Shown: one piece after another, positions 25,175 through 34,806 of the stretch | How the letters are laid out: the number at the start of each line of letters is the position of its first letter | Position numbering within the stretch: position 1 is the stretch's first letter | NCBI GenBank assembly: GCA_964420925.1 | Contig: CAYQVB010000085.1 | Location: 1 to 64,000, forward strand | Direction of reading: 5' to 3' | Source: JAJEAD01 sp964420925 | GTDB lineage: Bacteria; Pseudomonadota; Gammaproteobacteria; HK1 | DNA: 64,000 nucleotides | Translations under genes and position numbers: made by a program | The notes under the pieces: model-generated | Databases searched by the model: none | Seen by the model: the letters and a program-made list of their open reading frames with translations, nothing else | What the model was told of the DNA's origin: nothing

Positions 25175-26113
25175 ATGGTCGCCCGCCGAGACAAGGTCAT
25201 CATCACTTGTGCCGTCACCGGCTCCATTCACACCCCCACCATGTCGCCGCACCTGCCGCTGACGCCGAACGAGATCGCGGAGGACTCGATCCGGGCCTGG
25301 GAGGCGGGCGCATCGATCATTCACCTGCACGCCCGCGATCCGAAGAACGGACGACCCACCCCCTCCGCGGACGTCTTCATGCAGTTCCTGCCGCGCATCA
25401 AGCAATCGACCGACGCGGTCGTCAACGTCACCACCGGCGGCGGTCACGGCATGACCCTGGCCGAACGCCTGGAGGGCGCGTTGCGCGCCCGGCCGGAGAT
25501 GTGCTCGCTCAACATGGGTTCGATGAACTTCGGGCTCTACCCGATGCTCGATCGCTATCGGGAGTTCAAGTACGAGTGGGAGCGCGCCCACCTCGAGAAC
25601 AGCCGCGATTTCATCTTCCGCAACACCTTCAAGGACATCGAGTACGTCCTGAAGGAGTTGGGCGAAGGCTGCGGCACGCGCTTCGAGTTCGAGTGCTACG
25701 ACGTGGGGCACCTCTACAACCTCGCGCACTTCCTCGACCGTGGCCTCGTCCATCCGCCCCTCTTCGTGCAGACCATCTTCGGCATCCTGGGCGGAATCGG
25801 CGCCGACCACGAGAACCTCATGCACATGAAGCGGATTGCGGACCGCCTCTTCGGGGGCGACTACCAGTGGAGCGTGCTCGCGGGGGGACGGCACCAGCTC
25901 AGCTTCGTGAGCATGGCCGCGATGATGGGAGGCAACGTCCGGGTCGGGCTCGAGGACAGCCTCTATGCCGGCAAGGGACGGCTCGCCACCTCCAACGCGG
26001 AGCAGGTCTCCATCGTGCGCTCCATCATCGAGAACCTGTCGATGGAGGTCGCGAGTGCGGACGAGGCCCGGGCGATGCTCGCGCTCAAGGGTGGGGACCA
26101 AGTCGGGTTCTGA
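25175..26113 (+). CDS. BKACE-family beta-keto acid cleavage enzyme (DUF849)
   Basis: TIM-barrel zinc enzyme of 312 residues that condenses a beta-keto acid with acetyl-CoA and splits it to a CoA ester and acetoacetate. Metal-binding HLHARDP (about residues 50-56), VVNVTTGGG, FECYDVGHLYNLAHFLDRG, QTIFGILGGIG and GGNVRVGLEDSLYAGKG are the family signatures. Known substrates include 3-keto-5-aminohexanoate and 3-dehydrocarnitine. A carnitine-dehydrogenase-like gene at 63 kb makes the latter attractive, but specificity is not readable here. Confidence 0.88.
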   Translation: MVARRDKVIITCAVTGSIHTPTMSPHLPLTPNEIAEDSIRAWEAGASIIHLHARDPKNGRPTPSADVFMQFLPRIKQSTDAVVNVTTGGGHGMTLAERLEGALRARPEMCSLNMGSMNFGLYPMLDRYREFKYEWERAHLENSRDFIFRNTFKDIEYVLKELGEGCGTRFEFECYDVGHLYNLAHFLDRGLVHPPLFVQTIFGILGGIGADHENLMHMKRIADRLFGGDYQWSVLAGGRHQLSFVSMAAMMGGNVRVGLEDSLYAGKGRLATSNAEQVSIVRSIIENLSMEVASADEARAMLALKGGDQVGF

Positions 26114-26134
26114 CGGATCGGGAATGGTGGGGAG

Positions 26135-26158
26135 CGGGAATCCACCGGCTCAACCGAT
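26135..26158. repeat. Short dRS3-like repeat fragment
   Basis: GCGGGAATCCACCGGCT, followed by CAACCGATGA, matches the right half of the palindrome at 44.98 kb, including its CACCGAT tail. It lies in the 60-bp gap before the enoyl-CoA hydratase gene. Confidence 0.6.
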
Positions 26159-26173
26159 GACGGAGAGCGAAGA

Positions 26174-26926
26174 ATGTTGAGACTGGAGACGCACGACGGG
26201 ATCAGCGTGCTGCGCATGGAGCACGGCAAGGCGAACGCGCAGGACATCGAGTTCTGCACTGCGCTCGCGGAACGCATGGCGGAGATCGAGGGACTTCCGA
26301 GCCGGGCGGTGGTGATCACCGGGCACGGCCGATTCTTCTCCGGCGGAGTCGACCTCAAGCGCGCCGTCGCCGGAGGGGTGGACTACCTGCACGAATTCCT
26401 GCCGGCCCTGGTGCGCTGTTTCGAATCAGTCTTCTTCCACCCCAAGCCGGTGGTAACCGCGGTGAACGGTCACGCGATCGCGGGCGGGTGCATCCTCGCC
26501 TGCTGCGGGGACCGACGCCTCATGACGGACGACGAGCGGGCGGGCGTCGGGGTGCCCGAACTCTACGTCGGAGTGCCCTTTCCCGCCGCCGCGCTCGAAA
26601 TCCTGCGCTTCGCGTGCTCCCCGGCACATCTCCAGATGCTGATCGGCGGTGGGCGGACCCTGCGCCCCGCCGAAGCGCTCGAAGCGGGTCTCGTCGACGC
26701 CCTGGCCTCGCCGGAGACCCTGGAAACCGAGGCCATGGATGTCGCCGGCAGGCTCGCCAGCGTCCGCCCCGAAGTGTTTGCGCTCACGAAGCGGCAACTG
26801 CGCGCCCCGATCCGGGACCGCATCCGGGAGAACGACGACGCGACCGGTGCCGACGTGGCGCGCATGTGGACTTCCCCGGAGACGGTGGCCGCGACCGAGC
26901 GCTTCGTCGCGAAGACCCTGAAGTGA
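26174..26926 (+). CDS. Enoyl-CoA hydratase/isomerase family protein
   Basis: Crotonase-fold protein of 250 residues acting on acyl-CoA thioesters. The two oxyanion-hole loops are FFSGGVDL (about residues 55-62) and NGHAIAGGCILA (about 98-109). The second-Glu loop reads PELYVGVPFP. The usual first catalytic Glu position is occupied by a CCGDRRLMTDDERAG stretch, so hydratase and isomerase roles are both open. It follows the BKACE gene by 60 bp and is likely cotranscribed. Confidence 0.85.
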   Translation: MLRLETHDGISVLRMEHGKANAQDIEFCTALAERMAEIEGLPSRAVVITGHGRFFSGGVDLKRAVAGGVDYLHEFLPALVRCFESVFFHPKPVVTAVNGHAIAGGCILACCGDRRLMTDDERAGVGVPELYVGVPFPAAALEILRFACSPAHLQMLIGGGRTLRPAEALEAGLVDALASPETLETEAMDVAGRLASVRPEVFALTKRQLRAPIRDRIRENDDATGADVARMWTSPETVAATERFVAKTLK

Positions 26927-26945
26927 GGGTTCTCGCCGATCGGCC

Positions 26946-28268
26946 CTAAGGTGCCGGCAACACCGGAGCGTGCTCTTCGAGGAAGTCCTCGAAGCCCGCC
27001 ACCAGGTCGTCGTGGTCCTCGCTCGTGAGCGGCAGGGAGAGGCTCATGAAGCCGCGCCGCGAGAGGTAGAAGCCCTTGAGGTTCATCTCGAGCTGAAAGA
27101 GCTTCCGCGCGGCGGGAGGGGTCGCTTCCGTGTCGGCGGGTCTGCGGATCTCGCCCGCCTGGAAGTGCAGGCAGATCATGGACCCCAGTCCCATCGCGCG
27201 CACCGCGACCCCGCGCTGCTCGGCCGCGTCCTGCAGGCGCGCGCGCAGGCGATCGCCGGACTCGTTCAAGCGGATCGTGGCCTCCGGAGTGAGCACCTTC
27301 TCGAGGCCGGCGAGCCCCGCCGCCATCGTCAGAACGTTGTTGTTGAAGGTGCCGGAGTGGGTGAAGGAGCGCGGGTCGCGCGGGTCGAGCCGGGCCATGA
27401 GGTCGCGGCGTCCCCCGAAGGCCCCGAAGCTCACCCCGCCGCCGAGGTACTTGCCGAAGGCGGCGAGGTCGGGGGTGACTCCGGTGCGTTCCTGCATGCC
27501 GCCGGGCGCGAGCCGTGAGGTCATCACTTCGTCGAATATGAGCAGCGCGCCCTGATTCTCGGTCTCTTCCCGGAGCGCGGCCAGAAACTCCGGTTCGGCG
27601 GGAATGCAGCCTCCGCCACCCATCATCGGCTCGAGAATCGCCGCCGCGAGATCCGGGCCGTGCTCGGCGAAGGCGCGCCGAACGGCTTCGGGGTCGTTGT
27701 AGTCGGTGAGGATCACCTCCCCCGAAGCGTTCATCGGCGAGGTGCCGCGGCCGGGGAACGCGAGCAGTCCCCCGTGGTAGCCGCCGTGGAAGCCCAGGAT
27801 GAGTCGCCGTCCGGTGCTTGCGCGCGCGAGCGACACGCACATCATGTTGGCCTCGGTGCCCGAGTTGCAGAAGCGAATCTGGTCCACGGCAGGGAAGCGG
27901 TCGCACATGAGCTCCGCGAGGCGGGCCTCGTAGGGATTTGGTCCCCCGAGCACGAGACCGCCGTCCAGCACTTCGTGCAGGGCGGAAAGTATCGCATCCT
28001 CCGAGTGACCGTAGAGCCCGGCGGTGTACTCGCCCAGGAAGTCGCGGTAGGTGTGGCCGTCGAGATCGCTCACCATCGCTCCCTCGCCCTTGACCAGGGT
28101 GACCGGGAAGGGGTCGTAGTGGAGCACGGTGCGCGTGTTGGCGCCGGGCATCGAGTTGAGCGCCCGCTCGTAGCGCGCCTGGCTCTCCGGGTTCGCAGCG
28201 ACGTAGCGCGCCTCCACGTCCGCGATTGCATCCTCCAGGGTGCGGTTGCGGGCCATCGTCTCGTTCAT
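26946..28268 (-). CDS. Class III aminotransferase, HemL-like
   Basis: PLP enzyme of 440 residues from the glutamate-1-semialdehyde aminomutase-like branch. Signatures are GANTRTVLHYDPFP near residue 43, RFCNSGTEANMMCVSLARA (about 120-138), GFHGGYHGG, LEPMMGGGGC, LLIFDEVMTSRLAPGG (PLP-binding Asp) and LAAFGKYLGGGVSFGAFGG with the Schiff-base Lys. No hem genes are nearby, so a catabolic aminotransferase is more likely than tetrapyrrole synthesis. It lies 11 bp behind the GMC oxidoreductase gene, which suggests the pair handles one alcohol/amine substrate. Confidence 0.85.
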   Translation of the reverse strand: MNETMARNRTLEDAIADVEARYVAANPESQARYERALNSMPGANTRTVLHYDPFPVTLVKGEGAMVSDLDGHTYRDFLGEYTAGLYGHSEDAILSALHEVLDGGLVLGGPNPYEARLAELMCDRFPAVDQIRFCNSGTEANMMCVSLARASTGRRLILGFHGGYHGGLLAFPGRGTSPMNASGEVILTDYNDPEAVRRAFAEHGPDLAAAILEPMMGGGGCIPAEPEFLAALREETENQGALLIFDEVMTSRLAPGGMQERTGVTPDLAAFGKYLGGGVSFGAFGGRRDLMARLDPRDPRSFTHSGTFNNNVLTMAAGLAGLEKVLTPEATIRLNESGDRLRARLQDAAEQRGVAVRAMGLGSMICLHFQAGEIRRPADTEATPPAARKLFQLEMNLKGFYLSRRGFMSLSLPLTSEDHDDLVAGFEDFLEEHAPVLPAP

Positions 28269-28279
28269 GATCTCTCTCC

Positions 28280-29926
28280 CTAGCCTCGCGCCCGGCGCCT
28301 CGGCTCGTATCTCGGCACGTAGAGGGGCTCGAGCGGCGGCTTCCCGGCGATGATGTCGGCCGCTTTCTCGCCGATCATGATCGTCGCCGAGTTGGTGTTG
28401 GCGGTGACCACCTTCGGCATGATCGAGGCGTCGGCGACCCGCAGGCCCTCCAGACCGTGGACCCGCAGCGCACCGTCGACCACTGCGTCGTCGCCGGTGC
28501 CCATGGTGCAGGTGCTGGTGGGGTGGTACTCGGTATCGCCGGTGGCGCGCGCCCAGGCGAGCACCTCCTCGTCGCGCTGCACGTCCGCGCCGGGACTGAT
28601 CTCGCCGTCGTCGTAGGGCTCGAATGCCTTCTGGGCGAGGATCTCCCGGGTGAGGCGCAGGCCGTCAATGACCTCCTGCCGGTCCGATTCGGTCTCGAGG
28701 TAGTTGAACACGATCGAGGGCGGTCGCCTCGGGTCCGCGGACGCGAGCCGCACCCGGCCCCGGCTCGTCGGGCGCATAAGGTCGAGGTGCGCCTGGTAGC
28801 CGTGGCCCGGGTAGGTCTTGCTGCCGTCGTAGTGCGCGGCGGCCGCCATGAAGCCGGACTGGAGGTTGGGATAGGGCACCCGATCGTTGGTGCGGATATA
28901 TCCCGCCACCTCGAAGAGGTTGCTGGAAGCCACGCCGCGTTTCGTCAGCAACCATTGCGCGCCCGAGACCAGGCGGCCGAGCCCCTTGGTGGAGGGATAC
29001 ACACTCACCGGCTGCTTGCACTTGACCTGCACGCGCAGGTCGAGGTGGTCCTGAAGGTTCCGGCCCACTCCGGGGACATGCTGCACCACCGAAATACCGT
29101 GCTCGCGGAGATGCGCGGCATCGCCGATCCCTGACAGGAGCAGGATCTGCGGCGAGTTGATCGAGCCCCCGCACACGATGACTTCGCGATCCACATGGAC
29201 CACGAGGGTCTCCCCGCCTCGCGAGTACTCGACTCCGACTGCGCGCCGGCCGTCGAAGAGGATGCGGCGGGTGAGCGTGTCGGTTTCGACGTCGAGGTTG
29301 TCGCGCTGCATGGCGGGCCGGAGGTAGGCGCTCGCGGTGCTCCATCGCTCGCCCTGGTGGATGGTCCGGTCGGTGACGCCAAAGCCCTCCTGCTGGTAGC
29401 CGTTGTTGTCCTCGCTGTACGGATAGCCGGCCTGCAGCGCGGCCTCGAGAAAGGCCCGGTCGAGCGCCCGCTCCGGCCGGGCGGTGGTGACGTGCAGGGG
29501 GCCGCCCGTCCCGCGGTAGTCGTCGCCGCCCCGGTCGTAGTTCTCGTACTTCTTGAAGTAGGGAAGACAATGCGCGTAGGACCACTCGGGCAGGTCGTTG
29601 CCGGCCCAGCCGTCGAAGTCGAGGGGATGGCCGCGGATGAACATCATGCCGTTGATGGCCGAGGAGCCGCCCAGTGCCTTGCCGCGCGGGCAATACATCC
29701 GGCGCCCCTCCATGTAGGGTTCCGGATCGGTGTGGTAGTACCAGTTGTAGCGGTCGTCGTGCAGCGCGTAGTCCAGCGCGGCGGGAATGCGCGACATGAG
29801 CGGCCGCTTTGCGCTGCCCGCTTCGAGCACCAGCACGCGGATCCCTGCCGCTTCGCTCAGGCGCGAGGCGATCACGCAGCCGGCGGAGCCGGCCCCGATG
29901 ACGATGTAGTCGTAGCTCTTCTTCAT
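28280..29926 (-). CDS. GMC-family FAD oxidoreductase (choline dehydrogenase-like)
   Basis: Flavoprotein alcohol dehydrogenase of 548 residues. The FAD-binding Rossmann motif is VIGAGSAGCVIASRLSE (about residues 9-25), GMC signature 1 is GKALGGSSAINGMMFIRG (about 76-93), and signature 2 is GGSINSPQILLLSGIG (about 255-270). The C-terminal active-site region has YHPTSTCTMG with the catalytic His and VVTANTNSATIMIGEKAAD. It resembles BetA/alkJ-type enzymes. Betaine-related transport genes lie upstream and diverge from it. Choline is one possible substrate. Confidence 0.88.
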   Translation of the reverse strand: MKKSYDYIVIGAGSAGCVIASRLSEAAGIRVLVLEAGSAKRPLMSRIPAALDYALHDDRYNWYYHTDPEPYMEGRRMYCPRGKALGGSSAINGMMFIRGHPLDFDGWAGNDLPEWSYAHCLPYFKKYENYDRGGDDYRGTGGPLHVTTARPERALDRAFLEAALQAGYPYSEDNNGYQQEGFGVTDRTIHQGERWSTASAYLRPAMQRDNLDVETDTLTRRILFDGRRAVGVEYSRGGETLVVHVDREVIVCGGSINSPQILLLSGIGDAAHLREHGISVVQHVPGVGRNLQDHLDLRVQVKCKQPVSVYPSTKGLGRLVSGAQWLLTKRGVASSNLFEVAGYIRTNDRVPYPNLQSGFMAAAAHYDGSKTYPGHGYQAHLDLMRPTSRGRVRLASADPRRPPSIVFNYLETESDRQEVIDGLRLTREILAQKAFEPYDDGEISPGADVQRDEEVLAWARATGDTEYHPTSTCTMGTGDDAVVDGALRVHGLEGLRVADASIMPKVVTANTNSATIMIGEKAADIIAGKPPLEPLYVPRYEPRRRARG

Positions 29927-30390
29927 GGCCTGCGCTCTTGGTCCTCTCGTACCGGCGGGGCGCGTTCCGGCGCTGCGCGCGCGGTTGCCCCTCCGCCGGC
30001 CCTGCCCTTAGGATTCTCTCTCCGCGCGCGGAGGCGGCGGGGCGGCGCGGCGATCATGTGCTTGCCCCGGCGTCGAAAGCAATCCGTCGCGGACGGGGAG
30101 GCTCGCTGCGGAGTAACTGGTCGGTCCATTGGGCCGGACCCATGAGAGAATCGGGAGCTTTGGCGAACGGATGTTGGGCTCGGTAAGTCCCGAATCGGAG
30201 TTCCCGCTTCGTCCAGGGCGGCAACCCCACCGGGAGTCCACGAGAAACAGGAGGTCATGGAAAGCTTCAGACATGCGCGAGGGGGGGCTTTCGCCGAAGC
30301 GTCAGCACGTTGTGCTCCTCCGGTGCCCGGATCCGAAGGCTGAGCCGGGGAGTACCCTCTGGCGGGCGCTACCCCGCCGCGCGTAAGGCA
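29927..30390. other. 464-bp divergent intergenic region with a degenerate repeat
   Basis: Between the GMC and ProW genes. At about 30200-30265 there is a worn copy of the dRS3-like family: TTCCCGC, a longer loop, then CGGGAGTCCACGAGAAACAGGAG, which matches the right half of the 4.4-kb copy. A GGTCC/GGACC stem lies at about 30122-30140. I find no clear promoter boxes and no gene. Confidence 0.55.
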
Positions 30391-32475
30391 ATGCTGAGAG
30401 ACATCCATCGCTGGGGAACGGTCGTCGTCGGGCTCACCCTGTTGCTCGGCATGGCAAAGCTGGATCTGCTCCCGATCCAGACCTTCCCCGAGGCCCTGGT
30501 CCAGGGCTTCACCTTCGCGGAGTGGGTCAACGCGATCGAGGACTGGTTGCGTGAGCACTATCGCTGGCTCACGCGCGGCATTTCCGAAGGGCTCGCGGTA
30601 GCCCTCGGGGCGGCGGAAGACTTTCTGCTCGGAGTGCCCTGGTTCGTGGTGGCCCTCGGCATCGCGCTCGTCGCGCTTCGCTACGGCGGCCTTCGCCTGG
30701 CGATCTTCTGCGTGGTGGCGGTCGTCTTCTGGGGCGTGGTGGACATGTGGAAGCCCGCGATGGAGACGCTCGGCCTGATCGGAATCTCCGTGATCCTCTC
30801 GGTGGTCATCGGGGTGCTGGTCGGGGTGGCCTGCTCGCAGAGCAACGTGCTGTGGTCGGTGGTGCGCCCGATCCTGGACACCATGCAGACGATGCCCACT
30901 TTCGTCTACCTCATTCCCGCTATCTTCTTCTTCGGCATCGGGGATCCGCCGGCGGTGGCCGCCACCGTCATCTACGCACTGCCGCCCGCGGTGCGCCTGA
31001 CCAACCTCGGCATCCGTCAGGTCTCGGCGGAGACGGTGGAGGCGGCCCGCGCCTTCGGCTCCACCACCGCCCAGATCCTCGTCAAGGTGCAGCTTCCGCT
31101 CGCGATGCCCTCCATCATGATGGGCGTCAACCAGACCGTGATGATGGGGCTCGGCATGGTGGTGATCGCGACCTTCATCGGCGCCGGCGGCCTCGGCTAC
31201 GAGGTGTGGGGGGCCTTGCGGCGGATCAAGGTCGGGTGGGCGCTGGAGGGCGGCCTGTGCATCGTCTTCATGGCGGTCCTGTTCGACCGGCTCGGCTACG
31301 CGATAAGCCAGGCGCGGGAAGGGCGGGCGATGTCGCGTTTCCGCCTGCTCCCGGAGCGCTTCGAGCACCAGCCCCTCGCGCGCGCGATTGAACACGCAAT
31401 CGGTCTGGTCTACGCGGGGGTCGGCGCGATATCGCGCGGGTTCACCGGATGCCTCGCCTGGGTGGTCGAGCGGGGGGCACGCCTGATCTCCGGTGACGAC
31501 AGCGCTCGTGGGCTGGGAAACCTCATCACCCGCCACGCGTTCTTCGTGACCAGCCTCGCCCTGCTCGTCGGCCTCGTCGTCATCGATCGCTACTTCGCGA
31601 GCTTCGGCGCCTTCCCGGAGGCGTGGGAGTACTCGATCCGCAAGCCGGTGGACCGGGCGCTCAACGAGCTCAAGGTACACGAAGGATTCTACGCCTTCAC
31701 CACCTTCATCCGCGGGGCGGTGTTCAACTGGATCCTCGACCCGCTCGCGGACTTCCTGGCCTGGCTGCCCTGGTGGTACTTCACCGGAATCGTCGCCCTC
31801 GTAGCATGGATGTCGGCGGGTCGGACGGTGGCGCTGGTCTCGGTCGCCTGCCTGCTCTTCATCGGTGCGGTCGACCTGTGGTCGGTTTCGATGTTCACGC
31901 TCGCGACCATTCTCGCCTCGGTGCTCATCTGCATGATCATCGGGCTGCCGATCGGGATCCTCGCCGCATGCAGCAACGTCTTCGAATCCATCGTGCGCCC
32001 GATCCTCGACGCGATGCAGACCATGCCGCCCTTCGTCTACCTGGTGCCGGTCCTGATGTTCTTCGGCGGCAACGTGGTCTCCGCGGTCATCGCCACCGTG
32101 ATCTACGCGGTGCCTCCGCTCATCCGCTTGACGAATCTCGGGATCCGGGAGGTGTCGGCGCAGTCGATCGAGGCGGCGCACTCCTTCGGCTCCACGTTCC
32201 TGCAGACGCTGACCAAGGTGAAGCTGCCGCTCGCGATTCCCTCGATCATGATGGGCGTGAACCAGGCGGTCATATTCGCCGTCGCGATGACGGTCATCAC
32301 CCCGCTCATCGGTGGCGCGGGACTCGGCCAGGAGGTCTTTACCGCCCTGTCGGTGGTGAACACCGGCCAGGGTTTCGAGGCGGGGCTCGCCATCGTCTTC
32401 ATCGCGGTCGTCATGGACCGCATCACGCAAGCCTGGAGCCGGCAGCGGCAGACGGCGCTCGGGCTCCAGTCTTGA
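30391..32475 (+). CDS. proW: Glycine betaine/proline ABC transporter permease, duplicated ProW
   Basis: A 694-residue inner-membrane protein made of two ProW-like permease units in tandem. Each has its own docking loop: EAARAFGSTTAQILVKVQLP in the first half and EAAHSFGSTFLQTLTKVKLP in the second, each followed by PSIMMGVNQ. Each half also repeats RPILD(T/A)MQTMP. Normal ProW is about 350 residues and works as a homodimer, so the fusion supplies both halves. The upstream end has AAGG 2 bp from the ATG. Two ProX genes follow, but no ProV ATPase gene is present in the window. Confidence 0.88.
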   Translation: MLRDIHRWGTVVVGLTLLLGMAKLDLLPIQTFPEALVQGFTFAEWVNAIEDWLREHYRWLTRGISEGLAVALGAAEDFLLGVPWFVVALGIALVALRYGGLRLAIFCVVAVVFWGVVDMWKPAMETLGLIGISVILSVVIGVLVGVACSQSNVLWSVVRPILDTMQTMPTFVYLIPAIFFFGIGDPPAVAATVIYALPPAVRLTNLGIRQVSAETVEAARAFGSTTAQILVKVQLPLAMPSIMMGVNQTVMMGLGMVVIATFIGAGGLGYEVWGALRRIKVGWALEGGLCIVFMAVLFDRLGYAISQAREGRAMSRFRLLPERFEHQPLARAIEHAIGLVYAGVGAISRGFTGCLAWVVERGARLISGDDSARGLGNLITRHAFFVTSLALLVGLVVIDRYFASFGAFPEAWEYSIRKPVDRALNELKVHEGFYAFTTFIRGAVFNWILDPLADFLAWLPWWYFTGIVALVAWMSAGRTVALVSVACLLFIGAVDLWSVSMFTLATILASVLICMIIGLPIGILAACSNVFESIVRPILDAMQTMPPFVYLVPVLMFFGGNVVSAVIATVIYAVPPLIRLTNLGIREVSAQSIEAAHSFGSTFLQTLTKVKLPLAIPSIMMGVNQAVIFAVAMTVITPLIGGAGLGQEVFTALSVVNTGQGFEAGLAIVFIAVVMDRITQAWSRQRQTALGLQS

Positions 32476-32543
32476 ATCTTGGGCTCGAATTTTGGTGGAG
32501 TTGCACGCAACTCGGTTGACAAGGGGAACTCAGGAGGCAAGGT

Positions 32544-33539
32544 ATGAAAACCACCAGGCTGCTCGGGCGCTTTCGACTCGCCGCCGCCGCACTGGCGATG
32601 GCGCTGATTTCGGCGGTGTCTTCGGCCGATTCCAAGGGCGTCATCACGTTCCACGAGGGTGACTGGACCGGCAATCTCATCAACGGAAAGATCGTCGAGA
32701 TCCTCCTGACCGAGGATCTCGGCTACGAGGTCGAGTACATCTTCCTCCCCGCCGGTCCGCCCGCATGGGAGGCGATTCTCGCCGGTGATATCGACGTCGC
32801 CTTCGAGTTCTGGCCAACGGCGAGCCCTGAACGCCACGAGTACATCACGGAGTTCGGCGGCGACGGCTCGGTCGAGTTCTTTGGCGAGACGGGACTCGTG
32901 GGCGAGAGCGGATGGTGGGTGCCGCGCTACGTGATCGAGGGCGACGCGGAGCGCGGCATCGAGCCTGCGGCGCCGGAACTCGAGGACTGGGAGCAGCTCA
33001 ACCAGTACGCCTCGATCTTCTCGACCCCGGAAACCGGGGACAAGGGGCGTCTCGTGGCCTGCCCGATTGCAGCCTGGCAGGTCGGCGACGAGATCCGGGT
33101 CAAGAACCTGGAGCTGAATTACGAACCGGTGCTCCTCGGCAGCGAGGTCGCGCAATGGGCCGAGCTCGAGGCGCACTATGCGCGCGGCGCCCCGGTTCTC
33201 ATCTACATGTGGGCCCCGCACTGGACCCACGCCAAGTACGACATGGTGCGAATCCGCCTTCCCGAGTACACCGACGAGTGCTGGGACGACGCGGGCGGTG
33301 GCTGGACGGAGGATGCGGTCTGCGACTGGCCGGACGACATCCCCTACAACTTCGGGAGTCCCACTCTCAAGGACCGTCATCCCGATGCCCACCATGTCGT
33401 GACCCGCTTCAACCTGACGAACAAGCAGCAGACCGACATGGTCTACGAGGTCGACGTCAACGGGCGCGATGTCGAAGAAGTCGTGCGCGAGTGGATGGCT
33501 GCCAACGAGGATCTCTGGCGCGCGTGGCTGCCCATGTAG
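32544..33539 (+). CDS. proX: Glycine betaine ABC transporter substrate-binding protein (ProX, copy 1)
   Basis: Periplasmic binding protein of 331 residues with a Sec signal peptide ending near AVSSADSKG. ProX/OpuAC-type blocks are FHEGDWTGNLINGKI, YIFLPAGPPAWEAILAGDID and FEFWPT in the first lobe. Aromatic residues (W, WW, WAPHWTHAKYD) that could form the cation-pi cage for a quaternary amine are abundant. A perfect AGGAGG lies ahead of the ATG. It lies 68 bp behind ProW. DMSP or other betaines may also be ligands. Confidence 0.88.
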   Translation: MKTTRLLGRFRLAAAALAMALISAVSSADSKGVITFHEGDWTGNLINGKIVEILLTEDLGYEVEYIFLPAGPPAWEAILAGDIDVAFEFWPTASPERHEYITEFGGDGSVEFFGETGLVGESGWWVPRYVIEGDAERGIEPAAPELEDWEQLNQYASIFSTPETGDKGRLVACPIAAWQVGDEIRVKNLELNYEPVLLGSEVAQWAELEAHYARGAPVLIYMWAPHWTHAKYDMVRIRLPEYTDECWDDAGGGWTEDAVCDWPDDIPYNFGSPTLKDRHPDAHHVVTRFNLTNKQQTDMVYEVDVNGRDVEEVVREWMAANEDLWRAWLPM

Positions 33540-33624
33540 GTTCGAGGGGGAGCGCGGTATGCGGATCATGCCCGGCCCACCCCCAAGCTGGAAACAGAAG
33601 ATGTTTCACAAAGGAGTGAAGAGG

Positions 33625-34611
33625 ATGTTTGACAAGAAGCTGATGCGGAGGCTGTCGGCCGTGGTTGCCGGGGCGGCGCTTGCGCTGTTCGCAAGCGTGT
33701 CCATGGCCGGGTCGAAGGGTCTGATCAAGTTCCACGAGGGCGATTGGACCGGCAACCTCATCCAGGGAAAGATTGCCGAGATCATCGTCAGCGAGGAGCT
33801 GGGCTACGAAGTCGAGTACGTGTTCCTTCCCGCCGGCCCTCCCGCCTGGGAAGCGATGCTCGCCGGTGACATCGACATCGCCTTCGAGTTCTGGCCGACG
33901 TACTCCCCGGAGCGGCACAACTACATTACGGAGTTCGGAGGAGACGGCTCCGTCGAGTACTTCGGCGATACCGGCCTCGTCGGCAAGAGCGGCTGGTACG
34001 TCCCGCGTTACATGATCGAGGGGGACGAGAGCCGTGGCATCGAGGCGACGGCCCCGGATCTGGAGAGCTGGGAGCAGCTCAACAAGTACAAGGCGCTCTT
34101 CGCGACACCGGAGACCGCGCCGAAGGGGCGCTTGCTCGCGTGTCCCATTCCCGCTTGGCAGGCCGGCGACGAGCTTCGGGTCGAGAAGCTGGAGTTGGAC
34201 TACCACCCCGTGGTGCTCGGCACGGAGATCGCGCAGTTCGCGGAGCTCGAATCCGCCTACTCCCGCGGCGAGCCATTGCTGCTCTTCTCGTGGGAGCCGC
34301 ACTGGACGCACGCCCAGTACGACTTGGTGAAGCTCCGGCTGCCCGAGTACACGGATGAATGCTTCGATGCCGAGCAGGGCTGGGTGGAACCCTGCGACTG
34401 GCCGGACGAGCTGCCCTACAACTTCGGCAGCGTCACCCTCAAGGACCGTCACCCCGACGTCCACCACTTCATCCGGAACTTCAAGATGACCAACGAGCAG
34501 CAGACGGCCATGGTCTTCGAAGTGGACGTCAAGGAGCGCGACATAGATGAAGTGGTGCGCGAGTGGATGGCCGCCAACGAGGACGTTTGGCGGGCGTGGC
34601 TGGCGATGTAG
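33625..34611 (+). CDS. proX: Glycine betaine ABC transporter substrate-binding protein (ProX, copy 2)
   Basis: A close tandem paralog of the preceding ProX: the two proteins align end to end with few gaps, and most blocks are identical (FHEGDWTGNLI, AGPPAWEA, GWY/GWW-VPRY, HWTHA-YD). It has its own signal peptide ending near SVSMAGSKG. I start at the Met before FDKKLMRR, preceded by AAGGAG at 8-bp spacing; an upstream ATG at 33601 has a weaker site. Two binding proteins on one permease may widen the ligand range. Confidence 0.87.
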   Translation: MFDKKLMRRLSAVVAGAALALFASVSMAGSKGLIKFHEGDWTGNLIQGKIAEIIVSEELGYEVEYVFLPAGPPAWEAMLAGDIDIAFEFWPTYSPERHNYITEFGGDGSVEYFGDTGLVGKSGWYVPRYMIEGDESRGIEATAPDLESWEQLNKYKALFATPETAPKGRLLACPIPAWQAGDELRVEKLELDYHPVVLGTEIAQFAELESAYSRGEPLLLFSWEPHWTHAQYDLVKLRLPEYTDECFDAEQGWVEPCDWPDELPYNFGSVTLKDRHPDVHHFIRNFKMTNEQQTAMVFEVDVKERDIDEVVREWMAANEDVWRAWLAM

Positions 34612-34653
34612 GGACTCGGGATACGTGGTTCGGGCGTCGGTGCGTGAAATGCG

Positions 34654-34681
34654 GCGCCCGGCCGCTCGTCTTTCGGGGCGC
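34654..34681 (+). terminator. Hairpin behind the ProX pair
   Basis: GCGCCC and GGGCGC form a stem around a loop containing CTCGTCTTTC, 42 bp behind the second ProX stop. No U-tract follows. Confidence 0.35.
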
Positions 34682-34754
34682 GGGCCTACAAACGCCGAGG
34701 CCCCGGCGCACGGCCCAAGGGCCGGGAGGCCGCAGGACTGCGTTCCGCGGTGGC

Positions 34755-34760
34755 TATACT
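34755..34760 (+). promoter_or_regulatory. Possible -10 element
   Basis: TATACT lies 46 bp ahead of the small membrane coiled-coil gene in an otherwise GC-rich gap. No good -35 is visible. Confidence 0.3.
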
Positions 34761-34806
34761 GGGATCCTGGCCTGTCGAGGGAACGTGACCAGCATGAGCG
34801 GGCGCG

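Noticed and set aside
29923..32430. An 835-codon minus-strand frame opposite proW
   Set aside because: Translation is charged low-complexity with no family match; ProW, a clear double permease, occupies the other strand.
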